From: Planctomycetota bacterium
GTDB taxonomy: Bacteria > Planctomycetota > Planctomycetia > Gemmatales > Gemmataceae
Assembly (NCBI GenBank): GCA_029777335.1
Contig: JAKOSN010000114.1
Span: 1 to 64,000, forward strand
Length of the DNA: 64,000 nucleotides
Reading direction: 5' to 3'
The translations under genes and the position numbers were made by a program. The notes beneath the pieces were generated by a model. It was given only the letters and a program-made list of their open reading frames with translations, was not told the DNA's origin and ran no database searches. Below, piece after piece: positions 19,532 to 29,845 of this stretch; the first letter of the stretch is position 1, and each line of letters starts with the position of its first letter.

Positions 19532-22500
19532 GGTTCCGTTCTTGGGTAGGAGATAAAGGAGGCTTCTGCGAGACTCGTCCAGCGCACCAACGGGGGGGGC
19601 ACTCCGACGGGATGGGAGGGACCAGCTGGGCAAAACCCAGGTGATCGCGCCACCCGCGATACCAGTCGACCCACGTCGTCACCTGGGGTAACTCCGAGGT
19701 TTCGGGACGATATAGCTCGAAACGGTTGTTGTGGAACACATGGATACGGGAAGAGTGAGGATCGAGCACGGCGAGTTGCACCCAGTCGTTGCGACAAAGC
19801 CGCCCGATAGTTTCGTTGCGATCCATGATGCGCGTCATCGCCTCCGGAGTGGTCTCAATCACAAAAAGCAACCGCACCGGTTCGTGGATCTCGACCATCT
19901 GCCAGGGCAAACCAGTCCGCAGATCGCTCGCGGCGCCATTCATGACGCCAAGCAAGGAAGCCACATTATGAGGCAACTTGGTCCCACACCCCCACCCTGG
20001 TGAATCCACGTAGGAGAAGTAGTATTCCAGATTGATGCCCGCACAGACGGGAACCGCTGCCGCGAGGGTTCGCATCAGGATGGTGCACTCGTCATCATCT
20101 TGCGTGGGATCGTAGGAGTTGAGAAAAGCACGTCGATCCATGAACAGGCCGCGGGTCCGGCTCCGGCGTCCCACCACACAAATGGCGTTGGTCGCATGCC
20201 CACATTCCGGCCGCGTCTGCGAGAGGTCTTCGGCTCGTTCCTCGACGTGCCGGCGCGCGGCGGAGAAGGAAAGATCCAGGGGAGCCGACTGAAAGCGCCG
20301 GCAACGTTCGTGGGCGTTCCGATCACACGCTTCCTCGATAAGCTCGTGCGCTTTCTCAAATTCCGCCTGGTGGGACTTGGGAAGACGGGCCAGGTCAAAA
20401 TACGTCACGGAATCATCACAGGTGTTGTGATACCCCCCCACAAACACCGTCTCCTTTGGAATGATCAGGGCGCGCTCGGCAAGCAACTCGCGGACGCGCA
20501 CATCGTTGAGAATCTGTGCGATTGCCCGGGCATTGGGCGCCCCGGCAGAGCCGGCACAGGCGCCACAGTTGTAGGCGGAGTTATGCGGGTTGTTCAGGCT
20601 ACTTGAACCGTGTCCCAGAAAGAACACCAACCGCGCAAAGCCGGAAGTCAGCCCGATGTCACGCAGCACGCGTTCGCCGATATTCGCCATCTCCTCGGTT
20701 GAAAAGCCGATGTGGCCGTCTTCCGCTCCCGGCGTGTCCCGCTCGCGTTCCAGGCGCAACTGGGTGATGGGTGGCGGTTGGACCAGGCGTCCAACCATTC
20801 GGCGGATCTGGGCTGTCAAGCGCGGAAAGAGCACCCGTGCCACCAGGGGGATCGACGCCAGCACGCCCAGGAACGCCGCCAGAACCGCCCCCCCTGTGAA
20901 GGTGCGGCTGCCCACGTGAAACTGATGCGAGGCGGCTCCCAGGGCGCGGCGCGCCCGCGCGCGTCGGCGGTGAACCTCCTCCAGGGTGTAAACCACGTCC
21001 TCCACCACCCAGTGCTGGGGGCGAACCACGATGGGACATTGCGGGATAAAATGTGCTTCGGCGGCACCGCGGTAATACATCGCCACACTGAAAAACCCAG
21101 CCACGCTGAAGCATTCCACGTTGGGCTCCAGCTCTTCCAGATGGCGGATCAGCGATTCCTCACGATCATCGATGCAACAGATCGTCTGGAACTGGGGATT
21201 GGCGACGCGAACGGGGGGCTTGTTGGCGTGAATCGCCAGCGCGTCCAGAACCTGAGTTCGATAGCGACGCTCGTAGGCCATGTGGAACACCCGGCGCCGC
21301 TCCAGCCCGTTGAAAGTCTCAATCTCGCTGAGCAGCGTGGCCCAGTCGTGCTTGCTCAACCGATAGAGTGCCGGAGGAGTCCACCCCATCACCTGAGCGA
21401 GTTGAAACACGCAGAAGGCGCGCTGTTCGGCCACGGGGCCTTGCGGTTTGTGAATCTTTGCGCGTGCTGCTTCGCGCAGGCGGTGAAGTGGGCCTTCGTA
21501 GTGCAGCGCTTCCCGGGCCAGGTATTGCAACGCCAGCCGTTCCAGCACCAGGCGAACGGCGAGATAGCCAGTGAGACTCTCGGGAGGCGCAGGCACCGCC
21601 ACGCGATCGGCGCGGATTTCCATCTGCCGAATCATCCCTGCCCAGCCACGCAGGGCCAGCAAGCTCGCGGTAATGAATCCTTCCCATTCGTGCTCCGCGA
21701 CTCCCAGCAACTCCAACGATTCCAGAACGGATTCGAGAGGCGTTGTGCCTGCTTGCTCCAAGCGGATGAGTTCCTTCGCCAACCCGTGCATCCAGCGATC
21801 CACTGGCCCGGCTGGTTGCTTGTAGATCGTGCAGAAACTGCGAAAGAACCCTTCGTTGCGATGCGGCAACGCCCAGGTGGAGAACCCCTGATCGAGGAAC
21901 GCGGCGCAGAAGCGAATCAAGACATCGTCCACCAGAAGATCGACATCTTCCCCTGTCGCCTCGAGCAGTAAATCGCGGTGCCGAGTGACCGCGAGACCAG
22001 GCGTGTGGGCCGCCTTCACATGATGCACCCCCTCGCTACAACAGCGCCACAGCGCCTGCAACGAGAAGGCTTCCCAGGTGGCATCACTCCAGTGCTCCAT
22101 GGACGCTTCGCCAAAATCCTGGAGTAAATCGGCCAGAGCCTCGTGAGGGCGTTTGGTGTGGCGCACGTCGCGACTGGCATCGCGCCCTGCGCGTACATCG
22201 CGCATCACCCAGTGCCGGGTCTCCTCCAGAAAACGCTCCCGAACCGCCGGGGGAGCATCGGGGCGATACCGTCGCAGGGCAGCGGTCTCCGCGACAAACC
22301 AGTGCAGTTCCGCTTCTGGCCCTTGCAGGAGCGAATACTGGAGCATCGCCAAACGGAGATCCAGACGTGTCCCAAAGGAAAGCACCGCCTCGTCGGCAGC
22401 CGAGCCCAGGTCTTCGCGCAGAACCGCTTCCAGGTCTGCAGAGCGAATGCGCTGTCGCGCCAGTTTCTGTCGATAGCGCTCCTCCGAGAGATAGGGCTGG

Positions 22501-22727
22501 TTGCCAAAGAGCCGACTTGCCTTCTTGACCGCGTCGTGAAAGGGTAACTCCTCGAAGGCGTGCAAGGTGTTGTGATGCACAAACACCGTAATCGGTCCCT
22601 GAGCAGGGAGAAAGTGGGCGGCATGTTCGATTACGTGCTGAAGCTGAGGGAGAGTGGTGGGAGAGTGGCCGTTCTGTTCGTGCGCGTCGGAGTGAGTGGA
22701 GGGGAGCTGCAAGGAAGATTCTGTCAT
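19524..22727 (-). CDS. dabA: DabA-like inorganic-carbon transporter subunit (DUF2309)
   Basis: 1067 residues, the long form of the DUF2309 family. DabA has a beta-carbonic-anhydrase-like zinc site made of Cys, Asp, His and Cys. Here these are Cys518 and Asp520 in CCIDDREES, and His706 with Cys721 in [20 protein letters not shown]. The 15-residue gap between His and the last Cys matches the known protein. The family converts CO2 to bicarbonate vectorially, coupled to cation flow through DabB, at the inner face of the membrane. I prefer ATG at 22727 to a TTG five codons upstream. The gene order SulP-dabA-dabB-antiporter on one strand, with overlapping stops and starts, supports a single operon. 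Confidence 0.93.
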   Translation of the reverse strand: MTESSLQLPSTHSDAHEQNGHSPTTLPQLQHVIEHAAHFLPAQGPITVFVHHNTLHAFEELPFHDAVKKASRLFGNQPYLSEERYRQKLARQRIRSADLEAVLREDLGSAADEAVLSFGTRLDLRLAMLQYSLLQGPEAELHWFVAETAALRRYRPDAPPAVRERFLEETRHWVMRDVRAGRDASRDVRHTKRPHEALADLLQDFGEASMEHWSDATWEAFSLQALWRCCSEGVHHVKAAHTPGLAVTRHRDLLLEATGEDVDLLVDDVLIRFCAAFLDQGFSTWALPHRNEGFFRSFCTIYKQPAGPVDRWMHGLAKELIRLEQAGTTPLESVLESLELLGVAEHEWEGFITASLLALRGWAGMIRQMEIRADRVAVPAPPESLTGYLAVRLVLERLALQYLAREALHYEGPLHRLREAARAKIHKPQGPVAEQRAFCVFQLAQVMGWTPPALYRLSKHDWATLLSEIETFNGLERRRVFHMAYERRYRTQVLDALAIHANKPPVRVANPQFQTICCIDDREESLIRHLEELEPNVECFSVAGFFSVAMYYRGAAEAHFIPQCPIVVRPQHWVVEDVVYTLEEVHRRRARARRALGAASHQFHVGSRTFTGGAVLAAFLGVLASIPLVARVLFPRLTAQIRRMVGRLVQPPPITQLRLERERDTPGAEDGHIGFSTEEMANIGERVLRDIGLTSGFARLVFFLGHGSSSLNNPHNSAYNCGACAGSAGAPNARAIAQILNDVRVRELLAERALIIPKETVFVGGYHNTCDDSVTYFDLARLPKSHQAEFEKAHELIEEACDRNAHERCRRFQSAPLDLSFSAARRHVEERAEDLSQTRPECGHATNAICVVGRRSRTRGLFMDRRAFLNSYDPTQDDDECTILMRTLAAAVPVCAGINLEYYFSYVDSPGWGCGTKLPHNVASLLGVMNGAASDLRTGLPWQMVEIHEPVRLLFVIETTPEAMTRIMDRNETIGRLCRNDWVQLAVLDPHSSRIHVFHNNRFELYRPETSELPQVTTWVDWYRGWRDHLGFAQLVPPIPSECPPRWCAGRVSQKPPLSPTQERNHV

Positions 22728-22833
22728 GATCGGTGTGCCCAAATGCGGTCCGGTCAGAGCCAGGGCGCATTTCGACGCGGGCCCCCTTTCGTTGGTTTGA
22801 GTCCCGTTGCTCGGGAAGGCTACAGGAATTGTA

Positions 22834-24513
22834 TCAGGTTGTGGACATGCGTGGTCGTTTTCGAGCCGAATGGGGGTGTCTCGAAAACGGTTGATGGTTC
22901 TCCAACCCCACCACCTCCAGCGTCAACCCTTCCCGCTTGAAATCCTGCTCCAACTCATGCAGTTTCTCCATCACCGTGTGATCGACAAAATGAGTCTCCG
23001 AGAGATCCAGTTGCACGTTCTTGTGTCGTTCCAACCCGGCCATTACCAGGTGGCGCCGAAACAGGATCCAGTGACTGAAGATGGCGGCCTCGGACGCCAC
23101 AATGCGACAGTGGTTTTCGCCGTCGTCCAGAATCTGCAGATACGGCTTGAACAGTGATCGCATGGGAACGCCGTTGTACAGGTGTAGACAGATCTTCAGT
23201 CCGATTCCGATGGCGATTCCTACCAGGAGATCAGTTGCCAGCACGGCGACAATCGTGGTGACGAAGATCAGGAACTGCTCCGGGCCGACCTTGTACACGC
23301 TCATAAATTCGCTGGGGTGAGCCAGCCGGAAACCCGTGTAGATCAGCATGGCAGCCAGTGCGGCCAGCGGAATGCGGTGAATGACAACGGGGAGCAACGC
23401 CACACACACCAGCAAAAACAGCCCATGATAAAGGTTGGCAAAGCGCGTCCGCCCGCCGTTGTCAATGTTGGCCCGGCTGCGCACGATCTCAGAGATCATC
23501 GGCAGACCACCGATCAGAGCGGCAAGCAGATTGCCGACGCCCACCGCCAGCATATCGCGATCGAGATTGGTTTTGCGTTTCCAGGGATCGAGAAAATCCA
23601 CCGCCTTCGCACTCAGCAGCGACTCCAGGCTGCCAATGAGGGCGTACATGATCACCCACTTCCACGCCACGGGTTGCAGCAGTCCTGAATAGTCCGGCCT
23701 GGTAAGCGCGGCAAACATGCTCTTGGGCACGTTCACCAGGAAGCGTTCGCCCAGGGTGTAGTCGTGGCCAGCAAAACTGTAGCTATGTTCGTTGGTCAGA
23801 TCAAAGGCCATCCCCATCGGGATCGCCACCAGAACCACGATCAGTTGCGCAGGCACCTTGGCGAAAACCCCTTTTTTGATCAGAGGTTTTCCGAACAGAA
23901 TGATCAAACTGACCAGCCCGATGAGGGCAACCTCGGGATTCATGCTCATCAAGGTGTGGGGAATATCCCGGATCAGTTCCAGGGGTTCCCCGGTCGCCTT
24001 CACCCCCACGGCAATGGGAATCTGCTTGGCGATGATGATCACTCCAATCGCCGCCAGCATGCCATGAACCGCACTGGTGGGGAAAAACTCCCCGAGGGCT
24101 CCCGTGCGCAAGAGGGCAAAGCCAATCTGCAAAACGGCGGCGGCCACTCCCACGCCCAGAGCCAGCCGATACGCCTGCATATCGGCGACCGGATCTTTCC
24201 CTCCGGTGAAACCGAAGTCGGTCACACATCCCACGGCGATTACGATCAGACCCGCTGCCGGCCCCTTGATGGTCAGTTCGGAGTTGCTGAGACAGGCGCC
24301 GATGATGCCACCAATAATGGCGGTGAAGATCCCTGCGATCGCGGGATACCCGGAAGCGAGTGAAATGGCGAGGCACAGGGGCAAGGCGATCAGAAAGACC
24401 AGGAAGCCGGAGAGAAGATCCTTGCTGAGATAACGAGGAAGGTTGGCCAGGGTCCCAACCGGGGTCGGCTCCAGACTGGCCTCTGGCGCGACGGAGGTGG
24501 CTTCATGGCTCAT
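22834..24513 (-). CDS. SulP-family anion transporter with STAS domain
   Basis: 559 residues. The membrane part (about 30-430) has the SulP signature region with [18 protein letters not shown], the segment with [14 protein letters not shown], and [18 protein letters not shown]. The C-terminal STAS domain (about 450-545) includes [17 protein letters not shown], whose DxS/T-x-hhD region resembles anti-sigma antagonists. SulP proteins carry sulfate, bicarbonate (BicA type) or other anions with Na+ or H+. Substrate cannot be read from sequence alone. Its place 106 bases upstream of dabA on the same strand suggests bicarbonate here. Starts at ATG 24513. Confidence 0.88.
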   Translation of the reverse strand: MSHEATSVAPEASLEPTPVGTLANLPRYLSKDLLSGFLVFLIALPLCLAISLASGYPAIAGIFTAIIGGIIGACLSNSELTIKGPAAGLIVIAVGCVTDFGFTGGKDPVADMQAYRLALGVGVAAAVLQIGFALLRTGALGEFFPTSAVHGMLAAIGVIIIAKQIPIAVGVKATGEPLELIRDIPHTLMSMNPEVALIGLVSLIILFGKPLIKKGVFAKVPAQLIVVLVAIPMGMAFDLTNEHSYSFAGHDYTLGERFLVNVPKSMFAALTRPDYSGLLQPVAWKWVIMYALIGSLESLLSAKAVDFLDPWKRKTNLDRDMLAVGVGNLLAALIGGLPMISEIVRSRANIDNGGRTRFANLYHGLFLLVCVALLPVVIHRIPLAALAAMLIYTGFRLAHPSEFMSVYKVGPEQFLIFVTTIVAVLATDLLVGIAIGIGLKICLHLYNGVPMRSLFKPYLQILDDGENHCRIVASEAAIFSHWILFRRHLVMAGLERHKNVQLDLSETHFVDHTVMEKLHELEQDFKREGLTLEVVGLENHQPFSRHPHSARKRPRMSTT

Positions 24514-24703
24514 GCGGACCTGGCTCCTGTGCTATGGATGGAGGACGTCCCGGGCCCTGGCAGGAACTCGGCAGCGCACAGTGAAGGCGACACTTGTACG
24601 TTGACAGGGCAGGGTCATTCGGACAATGAACCGTGCACCCACGGTTGGCCGACCCGCCTGTCGCTGGAGGGAGAGTACCTGAACCGATCGAGTCCGTGAC
24701 CTG

Positions 24704-24732
24704 TATCTACAACAGGGGCTTTCTTGCCACAA
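24704..24732 (-). promoter_or_regulatory. Possible promoter of the sulP-dabA-dabB unit
   Basis: On the minus strand TTGTGG (24732-24727) and TAGATA (24709-24704) are separated by 17 bases. The leader to the ATG at 24513 would be about 180 bases. Both boxes are weak; the spacing and the TAG start of the -10 match other candidate promoters in this window. Confidence 0.28.
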
Positions 24733-24916
24733 TGCTCAGGTAGGGGGTATGACAAAGTCGGAGTTCTCAACTGCCGATAGCATTATTACTCCCAAACTAC
24801 GCGCCAAGAAAGAGCAGATTGATTACTTAATCGTAAGGTTCGACGGGGGGATGCCCCTGACCAGAGAAGGTCCGCACGCGACAGGAGCGGAGCGCTGCAC
24901 GGAGTGAATCACGGAA

Positions 24917-24947
24917 TTGACAACTCAAAACATCTTCAAAATAGCAA
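24917..24947 (+). promoter_or_regulatory. Possible promoter of the Stv-like gene
   Basis: A perfect TTGACA (24917-24922) is followed by an AT-rich stretch and a poor -10 candidate near 24940-24947 (AATAGCAA). It lies about 145 bases before the ATG at 25093. The missing good -10 box keeps confidence low. Confidence 0.3.
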
Positions 24948-25092
24948 GAAAAGGCATCGCTCGCATCCCGGCCTGAGGGCACCGTCTCTCGCGTCGATTC
25001 GTCACGCAAGGGCCGAAAAAAGTTGAACAGTGCACGGCAGAGGGGTAGGATGCTCGGAGCAGTTGGACGTCATTCCCCAGGGGTGTCTCCAC

Positions 25093-25758
25093 ATGAGCAA
25101 GCTCATTAAAGCAGCAAAGAACCTTTTCAAGCCAAAGCAACTCAAGATCGAATTTGCTCCACCTGACCCGAAGAACGCAGAAGAGGAAGTCGTCTTCGCT
25201 GGTCACGGGTCCTACAACCCGGAAGTCGATGGCAACTCCAATGGCGGGAAAGTTCGGCTGCCGCAGAATATCACCCTCTACTTCTGGTGTCGACATGGCG
25301 AGGAACTGATCGACACGGTGGGCGCCTACATCGAATCTCACAAGGACATTCGCCAACTGCCCAAACACCTCCTGAAGGTGGTCAAGCAAGGAGGGTACAG
25401 CACCGATATTCCCGAAATCGTTCACGGCGGCGAGGAGATCTGGAACTACCGGCTCACCTATCCCTCGGGGCTGAAACTGGGTGCCAAGTCGGCGTCCGGC
25501 GGCGCCTCACGCTACACTGGGGCCTCGGGGATCAAGGGCTCGATTTCGCACTCTGAACCGATCGGGGTGATCGGGGATCGCCGGTATGTGGTCCTTCCCC
25601 CGATGGATGGCAAGCTGCACATTGCGGAACGCGGGGTGCCGATCATCGCTCTCCTCGCAGCGCACTGGAATATCTGCAACGGCGCGACCATTCACTGGTG
25701 TGCGTGCCGAAGCATTCGCACCGATCGTGGCTCTGCTCCGAAGAATCCGAAGATCTGA
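25093..25758 (+). CDS. Stv-like (putative adhesin Stv domain) protein
   Basis: 221 residues with a basic N-terminus (KAAKNLFKPKQ), no signal peptide and no membrane segment. The body resembles the Stv domain: FAGHGSYNP near residue 36, LPQNITLYFWCRHG near 57, and the end GATIHWCACRSI, with the typical buried H-W-x-ACR. Stv domains occur in polymorphic-toxin and effector-like proteins and were named from an adhesin; their biochemical role is not settled. Here the domain forms nearly the whole protein. The annotated start is ATG 25093; upstream in-frame codons look non-coding. It is convergent with the acetyltransferase gene across a 10-bp hairpin. Confidence 0.6.
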   Translation: MSKLIKAAKNLFKPKQLKIEFAPPDPKNAEEEVVFAGHGSYNPEVDGNSNGGKVRLPQNITLYFWCRHGEELIDTVGAYIESHKDIRQLPKHLLKVVKQGGYSTDIPEIVHGGEEIWNYRLTYPSGLKLGAKSASGGASRYTGASGIKGSISHSEPIGVIGDRRYVVLPPMDGKLHIAERGVPIIALLAAHWNICNGATIHWCACRSIRTDRGSAPKNPKI

Positions 25759-25768
25759 GCTCTCGGCA

Positions 25769-25798
25769 GCAGTGGGCGACAATCCTGGCGCCCACTGC
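25769..25798. terminator. Hairpin between convergent genes
   Basis: A perfect 10-bp inverted repeat, GCAGTGGGCG and CGCCCACTGC, with a 10-base loop. It fills the gap between the stop of the Stv-like gene (25758) and the stop of the acetyltransferase gene (25798). There is no T-tract on either side, so it may act in both directions as a 3' end stabiliser or weak terminator. Confidence 0.55.
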
Positions 25799-26367
25799 TA
25801 TCGCCCTGCCCGCGCGAATTCTTCCCGCGTGAGCGCATAGACGAGTGCCGGAGTCTCAAACTCCGACAGGGCGATCTGCGCCTCCAGGCGCAGCCCTGCT
25901 TTCTCCATCACGCGCAACGAGCCACGATTGGTCACAAAGGCGCAGGCCACGACCCGCGCGGCATCCTCCGTGGTCAGCGCGCGGCGCACCAGAGCTTGCG
26001 CCCCTTCGCTGGCATAACCTCGCCCCCAGACCGCTCGCCGAAAGCGATAGCCCAGATCAACATCTCCCGGGCGATAGCCTGCCTCCCTGGCGAAACGATA
26101 ATCCTGCGCCGGCCGCAGATGGAACCACCCCAGAAACTCATTGCTCGCGCGCTCCAGTGCGGCCCAGTAACCGTAGGCGGGATAACGCTGATAATAGGGG
26201 AGGTAGCGTTCGCGAATCAGCGTTTGATAGGGGGCCAACTCGGTCGGCACCGAAAGACCCACGTAGCGAACCACCTCGGGATCACTGTCGAGAGCAAATA
26301 GAGTCTCGGCGTCGCTCTCGACAAATTCTCGGAGAATCATCCGTGCGGTGGTGAGCACGATTTTCAT
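25798..26367 (-). CDS. GNAT-family N-acetyltransferase (RimJ/RimL-like)
   Basis: 189 residues. It opens with TTARMILREFVESDAETLF, the usual first strand and helix of RimJ/RimL-type acetyltransferases. VDLGYRFRRAVWGRGYASEG holds the acetyl-CoA pyrophosphate loop (R/Q-x-x-G-x-G/A as W-GRGYA), and VTNRGSLRVMEKAGL is the conserved C-terminal N-x-x-S-x-x-V-x-E-K-x-G-F motif. This group acetylates protein N-termini or small amines; the substrate is not predictable. It stands alone, with no operon partner. Confidence 0.9.
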   Translation of the reverse strand: MKIVLTTARMILREFVESDAETLFALDSDPEVVRYVGLSVPTELAPYQTLIRERYLPYYQRYPAYGYWAALERASNEFLGWFHLRPAQDYRFAREAGYRPGDVDLGYRFRRAVWGRGYASEGAQALVRRALTTEDAARVVACAFVTNRGSLRVMEKAGLRLEAQIALSEFETPALVYALTREEFARAGR

Positions 26368-26435
26368 CTGACTGTCTCCGCAGTTCCGAGGGAATCAGCA
26401 AAAGACAGGGTACAAACTCCTCACAAAGAGAGGAA

Positions 26436-26475
26436 GGGACACAGGGGTGCCAGTGACTTCACCCTGCTGTGTCCC
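26436..26475 (-). terminator. Terminator-like hairpin after the fibronectin-like gene
   Basis: On the minus strand GGGACACAG pairs with CTGTGTCCC (9 bp), with further inner pairing (GGGTG with CACCC), and is followed by TTCCTCTCTTTG. It lies 30 bases after the stop of the 26505-27854 gene. Confidence 0.6.
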
Positions 26476-26504
26476 CCCGACTGTCAGAAAACGAGCGCGT
26501 GGGT

Positions 26505-27854
26505 TCAGGGACGGACCGGCTCAATGCCGATCACGCGCGCCTTGGGAGTGGCCAGGTCCACCTTCACCGTCTGTGTGGTTTCCACCTTGCCGGTGTTCCC
26601 TGCTTCATCGACGGCCTCAACGCGCATGTAGAACTCGTAGGGAACATCGTTCTGCAAGCGCCAGACGTAACGCCCCGTGTTCTCCAGGTTCACCGCCCCC
26701 GGCACCTGATTCCAGGGCCCCTCCAATTTGGTCGCATAGGAGATCGTGATCGGTTGGCGAGCGAGGTTCTTGTCCTGTGCCGACCATGTGATCGTTAGAT
26801 TCCCTGTGTCCGCGCCCCGACCAACGACGGTATCGAGAATCTTCACCTGGGGAGGGGTCAGGTCGACCTCGACCCACAACTGGGGAGGATCACCGGGTTG
26901 AGGCGGTTTTTCACCCAAACCCACGCCGCTGCGTGCGTGGATCGAAAAGCCATAACGACCTTCCCCCTGAACCTCGACGACAAAGGGAGGAGTCCGGCTC
27001 GCTGGCTTGGGATATTTCTGCCAGTTGCGACCATCGCTGGTCATGTAGACATCCACGCTGGACACATCCGAGGGACCCACATCGTCGATGCGATAATTCA
27101 GACTGATCTTGGAGCTGTTGATCTTCTTGATCCCGCTGGGGGAGTCCTGGGGCTGGCCCCCGCCGGTGGTGCCCCCCATGGGACGCGCTCCCAGGTCGTT
27201 CCCCGGGGTGGCCCGCGTGGAGGCGTTGCCCACGTTCCCCGCCTTGTCCTTGATCTCCAGGCGAATCTCCACCTCCCCGGTCAGACCGGGGTTGAAGGTC
27301 ATCTGTCCGCTGGCGATGCGCTGAATCCCTCGTGTTTGCCACTCACGCCCGGCGCCACGGTATTCCAGCTTCAGGGTGCCGAAGTCTGGGGTGTCATCAC
27401 GAATGTCCCATTCCAGGGTGATGGTGCCATCGCGACTGGCGAAGGCGCGCAGATTGACGCGTGGCAGACTGGTATCGACGTAGACTTTCAACCCGGGCTG
27501 CACCTGGTCGAGGCTGGCCGGGTAGAGGCGGCGCTCCTGATCGACGGTTTGCACCGCGAACCAGTACGAGCCATCTTCTCTTGCCTCGAAGTTAAAGCCC
27601 CGATCCCCGGGATTGGCCTCGGCGATCTGGCGATAATGGCGTCCCTGATCTTCCGAAACGTGCAGAAGCACGCGCTGAATGCGTCGATCTCCTGGATCCA
27701 CCTGAAAGGGGATGCGGAAGCGCGGTTGCTGGGAATAATAGATGCCATCCGCCGAAACGGTCTGGGCAGAGAGCGGGGAGGGAGGCACCAGCGTCATGAT
27801 CAGGAAGACGCCGAGCGCCCAGATGCAGCGGTGGTTAGGAGAAAGCAGGGTCAT
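26505..27854 (-). CDS. Exported protein with fibronectin-III / Ig-like beta domains
   Basis: 449 residues. ATG at 27854 is followed by a signal peptide of about 30 residues ending PPSPLSAQ. The mature protein has several beta-sandwich stretches of FN3 or Ig type (FRIPFQVDPGDRRIQRVLLH, ITLEWDIRDDTPDFGTLKLE, LTITWSAQDKNLARQPITIS) with repeated phrases on aligned pairs and DxAGN motifs (KDKAGNVGN, VDEAGNTGK). A Gly/Pro-rich linker lies near the middle. No catalytic motif is present, so a structural or binding role at the cell envelope is likely. Codons farther upstream read open but look non-coding, so they are not part of the gene. Confidence 0.75.
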   Translation of the reverse strand: MTLLSPNHRCIWALGVFLIMTLVPPSPLSAQTVSADGIYYSQQPRFRIPFQVDPGDRRIQRVLLHVSEDQGRHYRQIAEANPGDRGFNFEAREDGSYWFAVQTVDQERRLYPASLDQVQPGLKVYVDTSLPRVNLRAFASRDGTITLEWDIRDDTPDFGTLKLEYRGAGREWQTRGIQRIASGQMTFNPGLTGEVEIRLEIKDKAGNVGNASTRATPGNDLGARPMGGTTGGGQPQDSPSGIKKINSSKISLNYRIDDVGPSDVSSVDVYMTSDGRNWQKYPKPASRTPPFVVEVQGEGRYGFSIHARSGVGLGEKPPQPGDPPQLWVEVDLTPPQVKILDTVVGRGADTGNLTITWSAQDKNLARQPITISYATKLEGPWNQVPGAVNLENTGRYVWRLQNDVPYEFYMRVEAVDEAGNTGKVETTQTVKVDLATPKARVIGIEPVRP

Positions 27855-27956
27855 AGTGTCTTTCACCTGCCTCCCACGACAAGGCCCGGAAGGCGTCCTC
27901 ACGGACGAGACAAGATACCTCGTTCTGACTATCGTCGGGCAAAGTGGGTAGACTTG

Positions 27957-27992
27957 AAAAAAAGGTGAGCGGAGGACAGGTATCCTCCGCTC
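27957..27992 (-). terminator. Rho-independent terminator of the LarA-like gene
   Basis: On the minus strand a perfect 10-bp stem (GAGCGGAGGA with TCCTCCGCTC, loop TACCTG) is followed by ACC and seven T. It lies 35 bases after the LarA-like stop codon. This is one of only two clear T-tract terminators in the window. Confidence 0.85.
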
Positions 27993-28026
27993 ATCGGCTG
28001 AACTGCGCTCCAGGAGGCTGTGCGCC

Positions 28027-29307
28027 TCACGCGGTTCCCACCACGGGCAGGACATAAGGCCCCTTGGGAATGACGGCCAGCCGTGCCGAGGGACCATACT
28101 CGGCCAGGGCGTCGGCCACCGCCTGCTCGATGGAGACTGCTGGTTCCACATAGCAACGCCGGAGGGTTTCGGCAGGGAGTCCCTCACTGACCACCTTTAC
28201 CTTGCACCGTTCCACCACCTTGGCCAGTTCCTCCAGTTGCCACTGATCCATGACAAAGTAGTCCTGGCCCAGGATGCGTTTCTTGAACTCCTTCAGATCC
28301 GGATTCTCGGCGATGCACTGCTGAAACTCAGGACTGCCCACCCCCTCGGAAAGACTGGCTGCCAGCACAATGGTGCCGCCCTGCTTGACGATCGGCAGCG
28401 CGCCGGTTAATCCCTTGACCGCCTGATACATGGTGGTATCCAGGGGGTAGCCGGCACAGCTGGTCACGACCACGTCGACCGGCTCGGGAATGGGCACGGT
28501 GACGACGTGCTCCACAAAGCGCACCCCCTCTTCCCACGCCTTGATCATGTCACCCGCGCCCACCCAGGTGATGCGGCGTTGGCCATCCAGACAAACGTTC
28601 ACGATGAAGTCACAGCCAGCCATCAAGGCGATACGGGTGTTCTCCTCGTGCACCGGGTTTCCGGCGACGATCCCGCAGTCCGCCTTTGGATGTTCCAGAA
28701 AACGCGGTCCGTGCCAGATCTTCACTGTTTCCAGGGCGGCGATCCCGGGGCAGATCACCTTGCGTCCCCCGCTGTAGCCCGCCATCAGGTGCGGTTCGAT
28801 CAACCCGGTGGTGATCTTGAGATCGGCACGCACATAGCGACTATCGAGATAAACCGGAACGCGGTTGGGGGTTTCGCCAAGGTAGTCGTGCTCCGCCAGC
28901 ACCTTGCCGTGGTGGTTCTCGATGCGATAATTGGCGGCAATCTCGGGACCGACCAGTTCGACCAGTTCGGCCCCTTCGTTGGGTCGATGCAAACCAGTGG
29001 CGATCAGGATCAGAATGTCCTGGCGTGCAATCCCCTGCTCCTCCAGAGTGCGCAACAAGGGCGGTAAGATTTGCGTGTTGGGAACCGGTCGCGTGATGTC
29101 GCAAATAAGGATGCAGGCATTGCGACGCCCGCGCGCCAGTTCGGCCAGCGCGGGAGTGCCAATCGGGTGGTGCAAGGCGTTGGCGATGGCCTCGGAAGGG
29201 TTGGCGAGAGGGGGCGCCGTGCGAATCGCGAGCGGAGGGGCAATCAGGCGGTCCTCGGGAAGATCGACCGAGAGCCCGGTGCGGCCGTAATCAAGTTGAA
29301 TGCGCAT
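28027..29307 (-). CDS. larA: Nickel-dependent lactate racemase-like enzyme (LarA family)
   Basis: 426 residues. The residues that hold the nickel-pincer (NPN) cofactor in LarA of Lactobacillus plantarum are all in place with matching spacing: His in GLHRPN, His and Lys in [13 protein letters not shown] (His174/Lys184 in the known enzyme), and His in KIWHGP sixteen residues later (His200). The family racemises or epimerises 2-hydroxy acids; many members use substrates other than lactate. The genes that make the cofactor (larB, larC, larE) are not in this window. ATG at 29307 is chosen because the protein then begins [11 protein letters not shown], as in the family. It is a single-gene unit ended by a strong terminator. 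Confidence 0.88.
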   Translation of the reverse strand: MRIQLDYGRTGLSVDLPEDRLIAPPLAIRTAPPLANPSEAIANALHHPIGTPALAELARGRRNACILICDITRPVPNTQILPPLLRTLEEQGIARQDILILIATGLHRPNEGAELVELVGPEIAANYRIENHHGKVLAEHDYLGETPNRVPVYLDSRYVRADLKITTGLIEPHLMAGYSGGRKVICPGIAALETVKIWHGPRFLEHPKADCGIVAGNPVHEENTRIALMAGCDFIVNVCLDGQRRITWVGAGDMIKAWEEGVRFVEHVVTVPIPEPVDVVVTSCAGYPLDTTMYQAVKGLTGALPIVKQGGTIVLAASLSEGVGSPEFQQCIAENPDLKEFKKRILGQDYFVMDQWQLEELAKVVERCKVKVVSEGLPAETLRRCYVEPAVSIEQAVADALAEYGPSARLAVIPKGPYVLPVVGTA

Positions 29308-29504
29308 AATAATGATCGTTTGAACAGAAACCAGCGACTCAGGGTGGTGCCACAAAGGCTGCTAAAGGGTATTGTCGTTCTCCGGGGAGTGCTTTTCCAG
29401 CGCGGGGAACGATTTTCTTTCGGGCAGCTGCCCCTTGTCTGGGGCGGGAGGGACAATTATCATGATATTTTTGGTGACTCCCGCACGCTGGAAGTGAGAA
29501 TGTC

Positions 29505-29747
29505 ATGTCGATTGATAAAAGCTTACGGCGCAAGAATTCCCTGCAGCGCTCGCGCAACGTGTTGACGCGCGGGGAGCGCATCAAGGTGCTCCAGGACGAT
29601 GAGCGCTGGCCGGCGGACCGCAGTCCTTATGGATTGCCAAAGGTTCGCGTGATGAAGATTGCCAAGAAGGCCAAGGCGAAGAAGGAAGAAAAGACCGAGG
29701 AAGGAGCCGCCCCGGCCGGAGCCGCTGCTGCGCCTGCCAAGAAGTAA
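29505..29747 (+). CDS. PVC-superphylum small basic protein
   Basis: 80 residues. The first 50 ([13 protein letters not shown], then [10 protein letters not shown] and [10 protein letters not shown]) match the small basic protein family conserved in Planctomycetes, Verrucomicrobia and Chlamydiae (TIGR04137-type). It has been proposed to bind ribosomes or RNA. The remaining 30 residues are a Lys/Ala/Glu-rich, disordered tail. A strong hairpin (29765-29803) follows the stop. The gene is one of the best taxonomic markers in the window; its function is not experimentally clear to me. Confidence 0.88.
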   Translation: MSIDKSLRRKNSLQRSRNVLTRGERIKVLQDDERWPADRSPYGLPKVRVMKIAKKAKAKKEEKTEEGAAPAGAAAAPAKK

Positions 29748-29764
29748 CGCTTTCAGTCATCGCC

Positions 29765-29803
29765 GGACGCAGCCTGGTGCTTCTCTGCGCCAGGGCTGCG
29801 TCC
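29765..29803 (+). terminator. Strong hairpin after the small basic protein gene
   Basis: GGACGCAGCC pairs with GGCTGCGTCC (10 bp), with TGG/CCA extending the stem across one bulged G. It starts 17 bases after the stop at 29747. No T-tract follows, so it is a U-less terminator or an mRNA 3' end stabiliser. Confidence 0.6.
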
Positions 29804-29845
29804 ACCGCTCCACTCTCTGCACCTCGATCACGGGCGGGCTGACCG

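Larger units (their letters stand above)
24514..25092. other. Divergent intergenic region upstream of sulP-dab and the Stv-like gene
   Basis: About 580 bases that hold no convincing gene. Two weak promoter candidates, one per strand, are listed separately. No riboswitch or clear operator was recognised, and no LysR-type regulator gene is adjacent, unlike many CO2-responsive loci. Confidence 0.6.
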
